DNA from: Bifidobacterium felsineum | GTDB taxonomy: Bacteria > Actinomycetota > Actinomycetes > Actinomycetales > Bifidobacteriaceae | Assembly: GCF_002802915.1 (NCBI RefSeq) | Contig: NZ_PEBJ01000001.1 | Location: forward strand, 828,082 to 892,081 | Length of the DNA stretch: 64,000 bases | Reading direction: 5' to 3' | Shown here: positions 8,776 through 17,172 of the stretch, piece by piece | How the letters are laid out: each line of letters opens with the position of its first letter | Numbering within the stretch: the stretch's first letter is position 1 | Made by a program: the position numbers and the translations under genes | Notes under the pieces: generated by a model | What the model saw: the letters and a program-made list of their open reading frames with translations, nothing else | Told to the model about the DNA's origin: nothing | The model's database searches: none

Positions 8776-9195
8776 TCAGTACTTGTTCGCGCCGTTGCCT
8801 TCGAAGTCAACCTTGAATCCACGCTGGTAGTGCAGGAACATGGCGGCGCCGTAACGATCAACCGGACGGTGGGTGAACAGCATACGGATGGCGAACGCCG
8901 TCTGCACATCCTCCGGCAGCGCAAGGAACGCCTTGTGCGCATCCCAGTACGGGTTATGGGTGATGGCGGCGTCCGGAACGTAGGCGTAGCCGTATCCATC
9001 CTCGTTCACGTAGCCCATGAACGGCAGGCCCCAGGCGTTGTGGTTGGTCAGCTGGGTCTTGAAATACTCCACCTCGTCGAGCGCCTGATCGCTGATGCCA
9101 AAGCTCTTGGCAACCGAATTGGCCTTGGCGGTCTTGGATGCCGGGTCCTTGCCGAACATATCCGGGTCTACAACGATGACTTTTTCTTCAGCCAT
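8776..9195 (-). CDS. Hypothetical protein, 139 aa
   Basis: A soluble acidic protein of 139 residues, starting at the ATG at 9193-9195 behind a GAAAGGA ribosome binding site. It is rich in aromatic residues (GYGYAYVPD, NPYWDAHKAF) with no signal peptide, membrane segment or cysteine. I do not recognise a family. It is a single-gene unit between a bidirectional hairpin and an A+T-rich upstream region. Confidence 0.65.
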   Translation of the reverse strand: MAEEKVIVVDPDMFGKDPASKTAKANSVAKSFGISDQALDEVEYFKTQLTNHNAWGLPFMGYVNEDGYGYAYVPDAAITHNPYWDAHKAFLALPEDVQTAFAIRMLFTHRPVDRYGAAMFLHYQRGFKVDFEGNGANKY

Positions 9196-9477
9196 GATGA
9201 TCCTTTCACTGTAATGCCGTGCTTCATGGTGAAGTCGGTAATGTTCAATTACGTAGTAAAACGCACATCTCTAATCCTTGCTCTTGTGAGAAAGGATATG
9301 CACATTGGTTTGTGCTGGTTCTTTAGCCTAGCACTCAAAATGGCGTAAATAAGCGGTTTAACAAGTAATTCATGCGTTGGTAACTGTTTTGGAAGGTATT
9401 GTTTTTCTGTGATATCCAGTGTGTGTTTTTTGCTAAAGTGAACATTTATGATGTTCGATTTAATTTGCAACTGAACA
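9196..9477. other. A+T-rich intergenic region without a gene
   Basis: About 280 bp, clearly richer in A+T than its surroundings, upstream of the 139-aa gene. No coding frame or RNA gene is evident. A perfect inverted repeat GAACAT-ttatg-ATGTTC sits at 9440-9456; its spacing does not fit a LexA box. Several T-runs are present. Confidence 0.35.
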
Positions 9478-9478
9478 A

Positions 9479-9515
9479 CAAAAACGGCCGTACATGATTG
9501 GAACATGCACGGCCG
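9479..9515 (-). terminator. Terminator after the TM2-domain gene
   Basis: Arms 9485-9496 and 9504-9515 pair with a single mismatch (CGGCCGTACATG/CATGCACGGCCG). On the minus strand the stem is followed by TTTTTG. Confidence 0.8.
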
Positions 9516-9560
9516 GCGTGTCGCAATGATTGCGCTGCGTCTGTTTGACGGCGAAGGATG

Positions 9561-10211
9561 CTAGTCGGAAAGCTCGTGGCCGTTAGCGTCCTGATGCCAT
9601 GGGGAGCCATAGCGGCTAGTAAGAATGAGGATGCCTTCCACCAAGCCCCAGATGGTGGCGGCCAGCGGGCCAAGTCCGAGCAGAATCCAGCCCACGCAGG
9701 TGAGCAGCAGCTGGGCTATCGCTTTGCCGGTATTGCCGAGGTAGAAGTTGTGCACGCCGAAAGCGCCAAGGAAGATGCCGAGCAGGCCTGCGGCGAGTTT
9801 GGACTTGGATGAGTATCCGGCACTGTACTGCGGAGCGCCATACTGCGGGTTGGGGGCGGTGTATTGCGGCTGCGTGTACGCGTTGGCAGGCTGACCATAC
9901 TGCGGTTGCGCGTATTGTTGCTGACCATACTGCTGTCCGTAAGGCTGCTGCTGCGCATAGGCGCCAGGTTGAGCGTAGGCATTGCCCGGCTGCTGGCCAT
10001 ACTGCTGAGCGGATGCCGGCTGCTCATAAGCGTTCGTCTGTGGCTGCTCGTAGCCGCCGGCCGGTTGAGCCGGTTGCGTGTATGCGTTTGCCGCAGGGGC
10101 AGTTGGTGCCGGCTGCTGAACGGATGGGTCCGGCACGTTCGATGGTTCCGGAGTGGTGTACGCGTTGGGGTCCGGATTAACCGGAGTATACGGTTGCTGA
10201 TTATCACTCAT
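9561..10211 (-). CDS. TM2-domain membrane protein with a Gln/Tyr/Pro-rich N-terminus
   Basis: A 216-aa protein. Residues 1-130 are a low-complexity region of Q, Y, A, P and N with repeated YGQQ, YAQP and YTQP units. The C-terminal 80 residues form a TM2 domain: two hydrophobic segments (KLAAGLLGIFLGAFGVHNFYL and a following LLLTCVGWILLGLGPL) with the family's GxHxFYLG-type turn. The start at 10211 is spaced 7 nt from an AAGGGG ribosome binding site; the ATG three bases upstream is too close. The disordered N-terminus is probably cytoplasmic. Role unknown; a similarly built protein is encoded at 55240. Confidence 0.85.
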   Translation of the reverse strand: MSDNQQPYTPVNPDPNAYTTPEPSNVPDPSVQQPAPTAPAANAYTQPAQPAGGYEQPQTNAYEQPASAQQYGQQPGNAYAQPGAYAQQQPYGQQYGQQQYAQPQYGQPANAYTQPQYTAPNPQYGAPQYSAGYSSKSKLAAGLLGIFLGAFGVHNFYLGNTGKAIAQLLLTCVGWILLGLGPLAATIWGLVEGILILTSRYGSPWHQDANGHELSD

Positions 10212-10310
10212 CATTGGGCCCCTTCTCGAGGTATATGGCGATGTTGTTTCGTCATTGACATACATCTTCTCACGTTTTGTCTAAAACAGAAACATCGGCT
10301 CGCACAACAC

Positions 10311-10362
10311 GATGCGGCTGGCGGCTATGTTCCTCCATTGGAACATAGCCGCCAGCCGCATC
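10311..10362. repeat. Large perfect hairpin upstream of the TM2 gene
   Basis: A 23-bp perfect stem (arms 10311-10333 and 10340-10362) with a 6-base loop, core GGCTGGCGGCTATG. It lies just past the end of the CRM-domain gene and probably ends that transcript, although no T-run follows. Confidence 0.6.
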
Positions 10363-10398
10363 ATAGATAATTCAAATAGTGCTGAGACTATCTGAGCC

Positions 10399-10704
10399 TT
10401 ACTCGCGTACCAGTTTGATGTGCTCCACATCCTCACGCTTGGAAGCGCGGTAGATCACGAAACGGTTGCCGATGGACTGCACCACTTCGGCGCCAAGCTG
10501 CTCGGCGAGTTCGGCGGCCGCCTCTTTGGCGGTCAGACCTGAGCCATCCTGCACGGCGCACTTGATCAGCTCATGCTTCTCGATGGTTTCATCAGCCTGC
10601 TTGATGGCCGCCTCGGTCAGATCGTTCTTGCCCACATAAAACAGCGGCTTCAATGTGTTGGCCATTGCGCGCAGCTGTTTGATTTGCTTCTTGGTTAATG
10701 CCAT
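10399..10704 (-). CDS. yhbY: YhbY-family RNA-binding protein (CRM domain)
   Basis: A 101-aa protein consisting of one CRM domain, a fold that binds ribosome precursors. The opening LTKKQIKQLRAMANTLKPLF, the YVGKNDLTEAAI segment (the usual motif is GKxGLT; here GKNDLT) and the IGNRFVIYRAS beta strand are family marks. In bacteria these proteins associate with pre-50S particles. It starts at an ATG with upstream AAGGAATTC. The gene stands apart from the ECF module on the same strand. Confidence 0.88.
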   Translation of the reverse strand: MALTKKQIKQLRAMANTLKPLFYVGKNDLTEAAIKQADETIEKHELIKCAVQDGSGLTAKEAAAELAEQLGAEVVQSIGNRFVIYRASKREDVEHIKLVRE

Positions 10705-10737
10705 GAGAATTCCTTACATTCGAGTAACCACTCGAGC

Positions 10738-10778
10738 ATAGCCGTCGGGCCGGATGTGACTGCAAGCTTGACGGCTAT
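10738..10778 (-). terminator. Candidate hairpin after the ECF module gene
   Basis: ATAGCCGTC (10738-10746) pairs with GACGGCTAT (10770-10778) around a 23-base loop, just after the ECF gene on the minus strand. No T-run, so termination is uncertain. Confidence 0.35.
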
Positions 10779-10782
10779 ACGG

Positions 10783-13125
10783 CTAGAGCATCACGATGGC
10801 CGCGATATAGGCGATGATGATTACAGCGAACAGCGCATCGGCGGGGCCGGGGGAGAACACTCGCCAATGCGTGCGCGTGATGCCTTCCTCATAGCAACGG
10901 GCGTCCAATGCCAGGCTCAGATTGTCTGCATGACGCAAGGTGCCCGCGAACACCGGCACGATGATTGCACTCATGGCTTTCACACGTTGCCCGAGAGAAC
11001 CGGTTTCCACTGATCCGCCACGTGCCGCCTGGGCGTCGATGATTGACTTGGTCTCGCCGGTCAATGTAGGGATGAATCGCAGTGCGAGGCTCATCACCAA
11101 TGCGATCTCCTGAGTATGCATACCGAGTCGCTGCAACGGGTGCAGCAATGATTCGAAGGCATCGGTCATGGCCGTGGGTGTGGTGGTTTGTAGGAACACC
11201 GCGCCAAGAATGATCACCAGAGCGAATCGGCATGCGTAGAGCACTGCAATCATCACACCGTCCGAGGTTATGGAAAGCGGGCCAAGGCTGACAAGCGTGC
11301 TGCCGGTACGTACCACGATGAGATTGGTCAGACTCATCAGTGCAAGCAACGCCAGAATCGGATGAATGGCGGAGAACAACCGAATTGGGTGGATTCCGGC
11401 GGCGGTGATGATACCGAAGGTCACAGCCGCGCCCAATATGAGTTGCGCGGGCGTATTGACCGCAAACATGGTGAACATAGCCGCCAGGAATCCCACCATT
11501 TTCATTCGGGGATCCAGTCGGCCCACGTAGGAATGGTTGCGTACGGGTTTGGAGCTGCCATTCGTATCAACGGATGTTTCACGCACGGTTTCATGCTCAT
11601 CCGGCATGCACGTCACACGGTCGGCCAATGCGAATGCCTCGGCACGATCATGGGTGATCATCACGATGGTCACCCCTTGGCGCTGCAACGTGCGAATCAG
11701 CTCATGGATGCGCGCCTTGGCTCGCATATCCAAACTCGCCGTTGGCTCATCCATAATCAGGACTTTCGGCTGGCATGCCACCACGCCGGCGATGGCGACC
11801 AGTCGTTGCTGGCCACCGGAAAGATCGAATGGGGAGCGGTTCGCAAGGTGCTCGATATGCAAGGCTTTCAACGCATCGCCCACGCGAGTCTGCACCTGCG
11901 CCTCGTCCAGCTTCTGGTTGCGAGGACCGTACGCTACATCGTCGGCCACGGTATCCGCGAACAACTGATGCTCAGGATGCTGCATCACATAGCCGACGCG
12001 GCTGCGCAATTGCATAAGCTGTTCGCGGTTCGCGCCACGAAGCTTTCCCGCACGCGTTACCTGCGATACCGGGACACCCGACACCTCGATGGAACCGCCC
12101 GTCGGCTTGCCCAAAGCGCACAACAGCTTGGCCAACGTGGACTTGCCGGAACCATTGGCGCCCATGATGGCCAAGGTCTCGCCTTGCATCACATGGAATG
12201 AAAGATTCTGAATAACCGTGCGGCCAGAGCCGTAACGGTATTGCAGATGCTCCACACGAATGGCTGCGGAAGCATGTGTTCCGGCTGGCTCGCTGTCCAA
12301 CGCTTGATCGCCCAGAAGCGGCAGATTACCGCCAGTTACAGAGTCTGATGTGCCAACGGGCACTACAGTTTGCACAACTCCAGGTTCAGGGCAAGGAGCA
12401 TCATGAGGATTGGCGATTTCGATGATGCGCCCTTGTTCCATATGCACGATGCGGTCGGCATGCAGCGTCTCATCGGCGTGATGAGTCACGTGCACAATGG
12501 TGGTGCCTCGGGCCTGCAGCCTGTCAAGCACGGTCATGACTTCCGCACGTGCAGTCTCATCCAGCATGGCGGTGGGTTCATCGAGCACCAAAATAGCCGG
12601 ATTCATGGCAAGCATACCGGCGATGGCCGCACGCTGCTGCTGGCCGCCACTCATGCGTGTGGGGTCTGAGGCGCGATGCGAGGCAAGGCCTACGGCTGTA
12701 AGGCTTGCCTCGATGCGCTCGCCGATATGGGAGCGCTCCAACCCTAGGTTTTCCGGGCCGAAGGCGACATCGTCCTCGACCACTGTGGTGACGATCTGGT
12801 CTTCCGGATTCTGGAACACCATGCCGATGCCACGGCGTGCGGCACGGTATTCAGCGGCGTTCGGACCGGCTGACGAAGTATATACAGTGTGGCCAAGTAA
12901 GGTGATGGCACCGGAGTCGGGTGCGGTCAGGCCGGCAATCAATCTGGCCAACGTGGATTTGCCGGAGCCATTCGGCCCTACGAGGCAGAGTCGCTCACCG
13001 GCATATACGGTGAGCGAAACGTCATCCAACGCCCAAGTCGAACCGTGATCATAACTGAATCGAATATGACTGAGCTCGGCGGCTGGGGTGGTGGACTGTT
13101 GCGGACTGTCTGGCATGGTACTCAT
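10783..13125 (-). CDS. Energy-coupling factor module fused in one protein: EcfA-EcfA'-EcfT
   Basis: A 780-aa fusion of the three energising parts of a group-II ECF vitamin importer. Residues about 15-260 form the first ATPase (GPNGSGKST Walker A, MSGGQQQR signature, LVLDEPTAMLD). Residues about 290-520 form the second (GANGSGKST, LSGGQQRLVAI, LIMDEPTASLD). Residues about 545-780 are the membrane-embedded EcfT with its Ala-Arg-Gly coupling motif in IIDAQAARGGSVE. In most bacteria these are three genes. No S component is fused, so the module should serve separate S proteins, RibU next door being the obvious one. Start at 13125 or 13116; neither has a clear ribosome binding site. Confidence 0.9.
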   Translation of the reverse strand: MSTMPDSPQQSTTPAAELSHIRFSYDHGSTWALDDVSLTVYAGERLCLVGPNGSGKSTLARLIAGLTAPDSGAITLLGHTVYTSSAGPNAAEYRAARRGIGMVFQNPEDQIVTTVVEDDVAFGPENLGLERSHIGERIEASLTAVGLASHRASDPTRMSGGQQQRAAIAGMLAMNPAILVLDEPTAMLDETARAEVMTVLDRLQARGTTIVHVTHHADETLHADRIVHMEQGRIIEIANPHDAPCPEPGVVQTVVPVGTSDSVTGGNLPLLGDQALDSEPAGTHASAAIRVEHLQYRYGSGRTVIQNLSFHVMQGETLAIMGANGSGKSTLAKLLCALGKPTGGSIEVSGVPVSQVTRAGKLRGANREQLMQLRSRVGYVMQHPEHQLFADTVADDVAYGPRNQKLDEAQVQTRVGDALKALHIEHLANRSPFDLSGGQQRLVAIAGVVACQPKVLIMDEPTASLDMRAKARIHELIRTLQRQGVTIVMITHDRAEAFALADRVTCMPDEHETVRETSVDTNGSSKPVRNHSYVGRLDPRMKMVGFLAAMFTMFAVNTPAQLILGAAVTFGIITAAGIHPIRLFSAIHPILALLALMSLTNLIVVRTGSTLVSLGPLSITSDGVMIAVLYACRFALVIILGAVFLQTTTPTAMTDAFESLLHPLQRLGMHTQEIALVMSLALRFIPTLTGETKSIIDAQAARGGSVETGSLGQRVKAMSAIIVPVFAGTLRHADNLSLALDARCYEEGITRTHWRVFSPGPADALFAVIIIAYIAAIVML

Positions 13126-13178
13126 TCGTTGACAATGCTCTGTTGGGCTTCAATGTTGTGGAAAATCAGGTGATTTCG

Positions 13179-13290
13179 GCATTATGTGCGCGGCCGAACG
13201 AAGAGCACGCGCACATAATGCCTGTTTGGGCCATTGAAAAGACACTATGTGCGCGGGACTGTCGTTCAGCCGCGCACATAATGCCTGTTT
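13179..13290. repeat. Two tandem palindromes sharing a 20-bp direct repeat
   Basis: Palindrome 1 has perfect 14-bp arms (13179-13192 and 13208-13221, GCATTATGTGCGCG). Palindrome 2 (13242-13255 and 13271-13284) has the same right arm and a left arm with two changes. Both right arms run into CCTGTTT, giving a perfect 20-bp direct repeat 63 bp apart. It lies between ribU and the ECF gene. Confidence 0.7.
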
Positions 13291-13318
13291 ACAGAAATCG
13301 AATGATCTCACGCATCTG

Positions 13319-13963
13319 TCACTGCTGCTTGGCGAGCAGGTTGGAGATCGGCTTGTAGATTAGGAAGGTCACCACGGCGTGGATGGCCATCTTAGCCAGG
13401 TTGAATGGCAGCAGGATTGGCAGAATCATGGCGGCGACCGCAGCGTATGACATGTGCGCGTAGATCGGGGTGATCACCAGGTTGCCGAGCAAAGCGGCCA
13501 CGATGGCCAGCACGGCACCTGCCAGAATGCCGAGAGCGGCGCCCTTGCGGGAACGAATCTTACGGTAGATGAGCGATGCCGGAACAGACAGGCACAGTGC
13601 CACGAGCACGGCCATCAGCGAACCCCACGGATCGGCGAACATATGGGGCACGAAGCCCAGCACGGAGACGATGATGGCGGCGGAGGGGCCGTAGGCGAAG
13701 CCGGCAATCAGGCAGACGATGCCGGATGGGTCGTACTTCAGCCAGGCGACCGGCGTGATCGGGAATTCAATGAAGCTGGTGACCATGGCCAGTGCCACGA
13801 ACAGGGCGTACATGGCGATGCGCCTGGTGGACCAGCGGCCGGAATCGGCGACGCCAGTGGAGTGCGAGCCGAGCTTGGCGTTGGCGGTTGAACCGGCTGC
13901 GCCTTCCGCCTCGGGTGCGACGGAACGGATTGCTTGCATGCGAATACGCGAAGAAATGCTCAT
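13319..13963 (-). CDS. ribU: ECF transporter S component, riboflavin type (RibU)
   Basis: A 214-aa membrane protein with about six hydrophobic segments that binds riboflavin and docks on the ECF module. Family marks are the segment RRIAMYALFVALAMVTSFIE and the loop WLKYDPSGIVCLIAGFAYGP (KYDPS is typical of RibU). An extra N-terminal stretch of about 50 polar residues precedes the first helix. The ATG at 13963 follows GAGGG at 5 nt. An ATG at 13984 lies inside the riboswitch and is rejected. The FMN riboswitch directly upstream supports the riboflavin assignment. Confidence 0.9.
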   Translation of the reverse strand: MSISSRIRMQAIRSVAPEAEGAAGSTANAKLGSHSTGVADSGRWSTRRIAMYALFVALAMVTSFIEFPITPVAWLKYDPSGIVCLIAGFAYGPSAAIIVSVLGFVPHMFADPWGSLMAVLVALCLSVPASLIYRKIRSRKGAALGILAGAVLAIVAALLGNLVITPIYAHMSYAAVAAMILPILLPFNLAKMAIHAVVTFLIYKPISNLLAKQQ

Positions 13964-13973
13964 TAGAGCCCTC

Positions 13974-14115
13974 GTTTCTTCCATCCGGACTATACCGTTG
14001 GCTCCGGAATCTCACCGGATCAGCCGCTTTCGCGGGTCGCGGGCTTCTGCGCGTTCCCGTTATGAACCCCGGGTGCACAGTTACCGCCAGTAAGGAATTT
14101 CACCTTCCCTGAAAC
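13974..14115 (-). ncRNA. FMN riboswitch (RFN element) controlling ribU
   Basis: On the minus strand the conserved RFN blocks appear in order: an opening AGGGaAGGTGAAATTCC, CTGGCGGTAA, a GCGACCCGCGAAAGCGG hairpin, TGATCCGGTGAGATTCCGGA, and a closing GCCAACGGTATAGTCCGGATG. The P1 strands are GTTTC (14111-14115) and GAAAC (13974-13978). The ribU Shine-Dalgarno GAGGG (13969-13973) touches the 3' P1 strand directly, which suggests control of translation initiation. Confidence 0.93.
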
Positions 14116-14259
14116 TAACAGGCATATTCATACGCCATGTTCCGTACAGATGCAAGCCGTATTTCATTTTGGGCATAGCGTCATGCCCCGAACATCGGGG
14201 TTGATGCTATGCCTGCCTGTACTGAACACCGTTCGTGTGAGCTAGGGAACAAGTGTGCA

Positions 14260-14265
14260 TAGAAT
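14260..14265 (+). promoter_or_regulatory. -10-like box for a leaderless start
   Basis: TAGAAT lies 7 nt before the ATG at 14273; no Shine-Dalgarno is present. Confidence 0.5.
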
Positions 14266-14272
14266 GGAACCC

Positions 14273-15286
14273 ATGAGTGAAAAGCATGCCGCAAAGCGAA
14301 CCATCAACAAACTTGCCTTGATCGTCACCACCTTCAAGCGTCAGCAGCTGCTTGAAGTGCTGTTCGATTCGATTCTCGCGCTGGAACAGGCACCTTGGCG
14401 CATCATCATCGTGGACAACGAGCACTCCGACAAGACCGCCGACATGGTCAGTGAATTCTCCGCAAAGGTGACCGGCCAGTGGGGGACCACTGTGGCGGAT
14501 CTTTCCGGCAACGAGGAACGTGTGGTATACGCTCCGCAAACCGAGAATCTTGGCGGCGCAGGTGGCTTCTCCGCCGGCGTGAAGAAGGCCTACGAACTTG
14601 GTGCCGAATGGTTCTGGGTGATGGATGACGATGTGGCCGTGCTGCCGGACGCCCTCGGCAAACTCGCCAAGTGGACCGATAAGCATGAAGTGATTCAAGG
14701 TTCCCGCTATGACTATGATGGCGGCCCGTTCTACTGGCAGTACGATTTCATCGTGCCGCTGGGCATTCCGAATCCCATCGCTCCGGCCGCATTCGGTCCG
14801 GCCGGATACCGTGTGATGGACACCCTGTGCTTCGAAGGTGGCCTGTTCAACCGCCGCGTGGTCAAGGCCATCGGCCTGCCGGACCCGCGCTTCTTCATCT
14901 ACTGGGATGACACGATTTACGGCTACCGTGCCAGCAAGGTCACCAATCCGATCGTGGTGCCGGATGTGATTCTGCGCCGGACCCGCGAAATCGGCAACTG
15001 GGATATCGCCGGTGTGCGCCAGCTCAACTCCACCTCCGACATGAACCGTTACCACATCATGCGCAACCGCGGCTACATGGCCCGTTACTTCATGGTGCAC
15101 GGCGACTTCCATCCGCTGATTTTCGGCTTCGGCACGTTCCTGACCGCAGTCAAGGAAGTAATTCGCCTCGTGATGGTGGACCGCGAACATGTGAGGACCG
15201 GCTTGGCCAAGATTGCGCAAGGCTGGTGGGATTCCCGCAAGCTGCTGCACGATCCCGACTGGAAGCCAATGCCTCCACTGGAGTAA
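14273..15286 (+). CDS. Family 2 glycosyltransferase, possibly galactofuranosyl/rhamnosyl transferase type
   Basis: A 337-aa GT-A fold glycosyltransferase. The N-terminal strand LALIVTTFKRQQLLEVLFDS and IIIVDNEHSDKT form the nucleotide-sugar site, and WVMDDDVAV (about residue 125) is the metal-binding DxD. A later FFIYWDDTIYGYRA motif resembles the catalytic region of GlfT-like enzymes, which build cell-wall or exopolysaccharide galactofuran. No membrane segment. The start at 14273 is inferred to be leaderless; ATGs at 14255 and 14264 overlap the -10 box. No other polysaccharide genes are adjacent, so the acceptor is unknown. Confidence 0.82.
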   Translation: MSEKHAAKRTINKLALIVTTFKRQQLLEVLFDSILALEQAPWRIIIVDNEHSDKTADMVSEFSAKVTGQWGTTVADLSGNEERVVYAPQTENLGGAGGFSAGVKKAYELGAEWFWVMDDDVAVLPDALGKLAKWTDKHEVIQGSRYDYDGGPFYWQYDFIVPLGIPNPIAPAAFGPAGYRVMDTLCFEGGLFNRRVVKAIGLPDPRFFIYWDDTIYGYRASKVTNPIVVPDVILRRTREIGNWDIAGVRQLNSTSDMNRYHIMRNRGYMARYFMVHGDFHPLIFGFGTFLTAVKEVIRLVMVDREHVRTGLAKIAQGWWDSRKLLHDPDWKPMPPLE

Positions 15287-15323
15287 TGAAATAGCTCCCT
15301 CTGATGAGGGAGCTATTTCATTA
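15284..15323. terminator. Bidirectional terminator between convergent genes
   Basis: An 18-bp perfect stem (arms 15284-15301 and 15306-15323) with loop TGAT. The outer ends are TAATGAAAT/ATTTCATTA, supplying weak U-rich tails in both directions. Confidence 0.8.
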
Positions 15324-15324
15324 C

Positions 15325-16110
15325 TTACTTGTGAATAAACAGGCCGCCGTCGCCCCAGGCCCATTGGCCTTGGCCGGCGCCGATCTGGAAGTGCAGCTTG
15401 GCAATGCCCAGATCGTTAAGCGCATGATGCTCATCGCCTGCAGCCGTATCAATATGCGCTGCAGCAGTATCGTCATCCGGATTATAGGAGAACGTGATTG
15501 GCTGGCGGTTCATCGCACTTGGCGCCTTCATCGCAGCCTCAACACCGGCCTTGAACCAATCCGGAGCCTGTGCGCGAGCCTCATCGTTCATCGTTGCCGT
15601 GAATTGCTCGTAGGTCTTGCTGGAACGATGCGTGCGTTGACGCTCGCACAACTCGTCGTAGGTCATCGACTGGTACGCCAGATGATTCTTCGGATGGCCG
15701 ATCACCACGCCCAGCAGTAGTTCCTCGTTGTTGGCGATGCGGCAGTGTTTCGCAGCTTCGGCCTTATCCCAAGAGCCGGCCACCCACAGTGTGGCCAGGC
15801 CTCGAAGGGTTGCGGTCAGCACCACGCGTTCGGCATAGAAGCCAGCGCGTTCCTTGGCCTGCTCATCATTCTTAGGAGCCACAAGAGCCAGATAGTTTGC
15901 GGCGCCGGTCAGATGTCCGGAAGCGTTGGCCTCCTCGAACACCTTGGGCTGGTTCAGCACCAGTTGCAGGTTTAGGTTGCCAAGCAGGTTGACCGGCTGC
16001 AATGCCATCTCAAGCTGTCGTGCCGCATCGTCATCGATCGGCTCGTCATCATAGGCGCGCACGGCGGTACGAATATTAATCGCATCAATAAGTTGATTAT
16101 GTTCTGCCAT
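15325..16110 (-). CDS. Nitroreductase-family protein
   Basis: A 261-aa putative FMN-dependent oxidoreductase. The N-terminus IDAINIRTAVRAYDDEPIDD carries the Arg-containing FMN phosphate-binding motif of the family. The C-terminal half includes MNRQPITFSYNPDD, where AMNRQP matches the SxxNxQP-type FMN contact, and AVGDEHHALNDLGIAKLHF-like acidic and His residues near the end. The layout resembles the TM1586-type subgroup. The start at 16110 is preferred because upstream codons show no ribosome binding site. Reduced substrate unknown. Confidence 0.8.
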   Translation of the reverse strand: MAEHNQLIDAINIRTAVRAYDDEPIDDDAARQLEMALQPVNLLGNLNLQLVLNQPKVFEEANASGHLTGAANYLALVAPKNDEQAKERAGFYAERVVLTATLRGLATLWVAGSWDKAEAAKHCRIANNEELLLGVVIGHPKNHLAYQSMTYDELCERQRTHRSSKTYEQFTATMNDEARAQAPDWFKAGVEAAMKAPSAMNRQPITFSYNPDDDTAAAHIDTAAGDEHHALNDLGIAKLHFQIGAGQGQWAWGDGGLFIHK

Positions 16111-16304
16111 GCTTCTTATTATTACCCGTTCGTGGCTCGCGGAGTCTGCGCAACGCCCGGTTTTTCGCGTGTGTCGCATGAAATTCGACTACGTAGCTGA
16201 TGCATACGATTGCATCGCGTGGTCACAATCTTTGGAATGTGCTTTGCACGGCGTTACACTTAGGGCAAAGTGATTCCTCGTCTGAAACGAAAGGAAGGTC
16301 AACG

Positions 16305-17072
16305 ATGATTGAAACTGCACAGGCTTTTGGCGTTGACATTGGCGGCTCCGGCATCAAGGCCGCTCCGGTCGATCTGGAAAAGGGTGATTTCGCCGAGCCT
16401 CGTCTGAAGATCCTGACTCCGGAGGTCTCCACGCCTCAGGCTGTGGCCGCCATCGTCAAGCAGCAGCTCGATCATTTCGAGGTGCCGGAATCCGCTCCGG
16501 TGGGCATCGCGTTCCCGGCTCCGATTAAGCCCGGCCAGAAACTGGACTTCATGGCCAATCTCGATCAGTCCTGGATCGGCGTGGACGTCACTGAAGTGTT
16601 CTCCGAAGCATGCGGTCGCCCGGTCGTCGTGGTCAACGATGCGGATGCTGCCGGCCTTGCCGAAGTGCAGTATGGTGCAGCCAAGGGCCAGGAAGGCCTT
16701 GTCATTGCAACCACACTGGGCACCGGCATCGGCACCGCGCTGATTTACAACGGTCAACTGATTCCGAACACCGAACTTGGTCACATCATCCTGAGCGCCA
16801 AGCATCTGGATGCTGAGAAGTATGCCTCCTCCGCTGTGCGCGAGAACGAGGATTTGGGCTACAAGAAGTGGGCCAAGCGCCTGACCAAGTACTACGGCCT
16901 GATGGAGAAGTACTTCAACCCGGATCTGTTCACCGTGGGCGGCGGTGTGAGCCGTGTGAGCGAGAAGTTCCTGCCGTACGTCGATATCAAGACGCCGATT
17001 GTGCCCGCCAAGCTGCGCAACCAGGCCGGCATCGTGGGCGCCGCCTACTACGCCAGCACCAAGCAGCAGTGA
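16305..17072 (+). CDS. ppgK: Polyphosphate glucokinase (ROK family)
   Basis: A 255-aa kinase that phosphorylates glucose using polyphosphate and/or ATP, feeding the fructose-6-phosphate shunt. Motifs in order: [15 protein letters not shown] (phosphate-1), [13 protein letters not shown] (catalytic Asp region), [14 protein letters not shown] (phosphate-2), and the ELGHIIL...[12 protein letters not shown] segment typical of polyphosphate-using members in Actinobacteria. AAAGGAAGG precedes the ATG at 16305; a longer frame from 16200 has no support. Single-gene unit with its own terminator. Confidence 0.92.
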   Translation: MIETAQAFGVDIGGSGIKAAPVDLEKGDFAEPRLKILTPEVSTPQAVAAIVKQQLDHFEVPESAPVGIAFPAPIKPGQKLDFMANLDQSWIGVDVTEVFSEACGRPVVVVNDADAAGLAEVQYGAAKGQEGLVIATTLGTGIGTALIYNGQLIPNTELGHIILSAKHLDAEKYASSAVRENEDLGYKKWAKRLTKYYGLMEKYFNPDLFTVGGGVSRVSEKFLPYVDIKTPIVPAKLRNQAGIVGAAYYASTKQQ

Positions 17073-17097
17073 ACTCAACGCTAGCTGCATTGCTTAC

Positions 17098-17129
17098 AAG
17101 CTCTCCTCGTTATTGAGGAGAGCTTTTTG
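17098..17129 (+). terminator. Terminator after ppgK
   Basis: An 11-bp perfect stem (AAGCTCTCCTC/GAGGAGAGCTT, 17098-17125) running into TTTTTG. Confidence 0.9.
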
Positions 17130-17158
17130 TCATCCCGCCAAAAAGGACGGGGCAGGTC

Positions 17159-17164
17159 TAAGGT
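17159..17164 (+). promoter_or_regulatory. -10-like box for a leaderless start
   Basis: TAAGGT lies 8 nt before the ATG at 17173, with no Shine-Dalgarno between. Confidence 0.45.
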
Positions 17165-17172
17165 AGAAGCCT

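Noticed and set aside
9440..9456. GAACAT...ATGTTC palindrome as a LexA (SOS) box
   Set aside because: The distance between GAAC and GTTC is nine bases rather than four, and no SOS-type gene follows.
13963..13984. Upstream ATG for ribU at 13984
   Set aside because: It lies within the last conserved block of the FMN riboswitch, and the next ATG has a well-spaced GAGGG.
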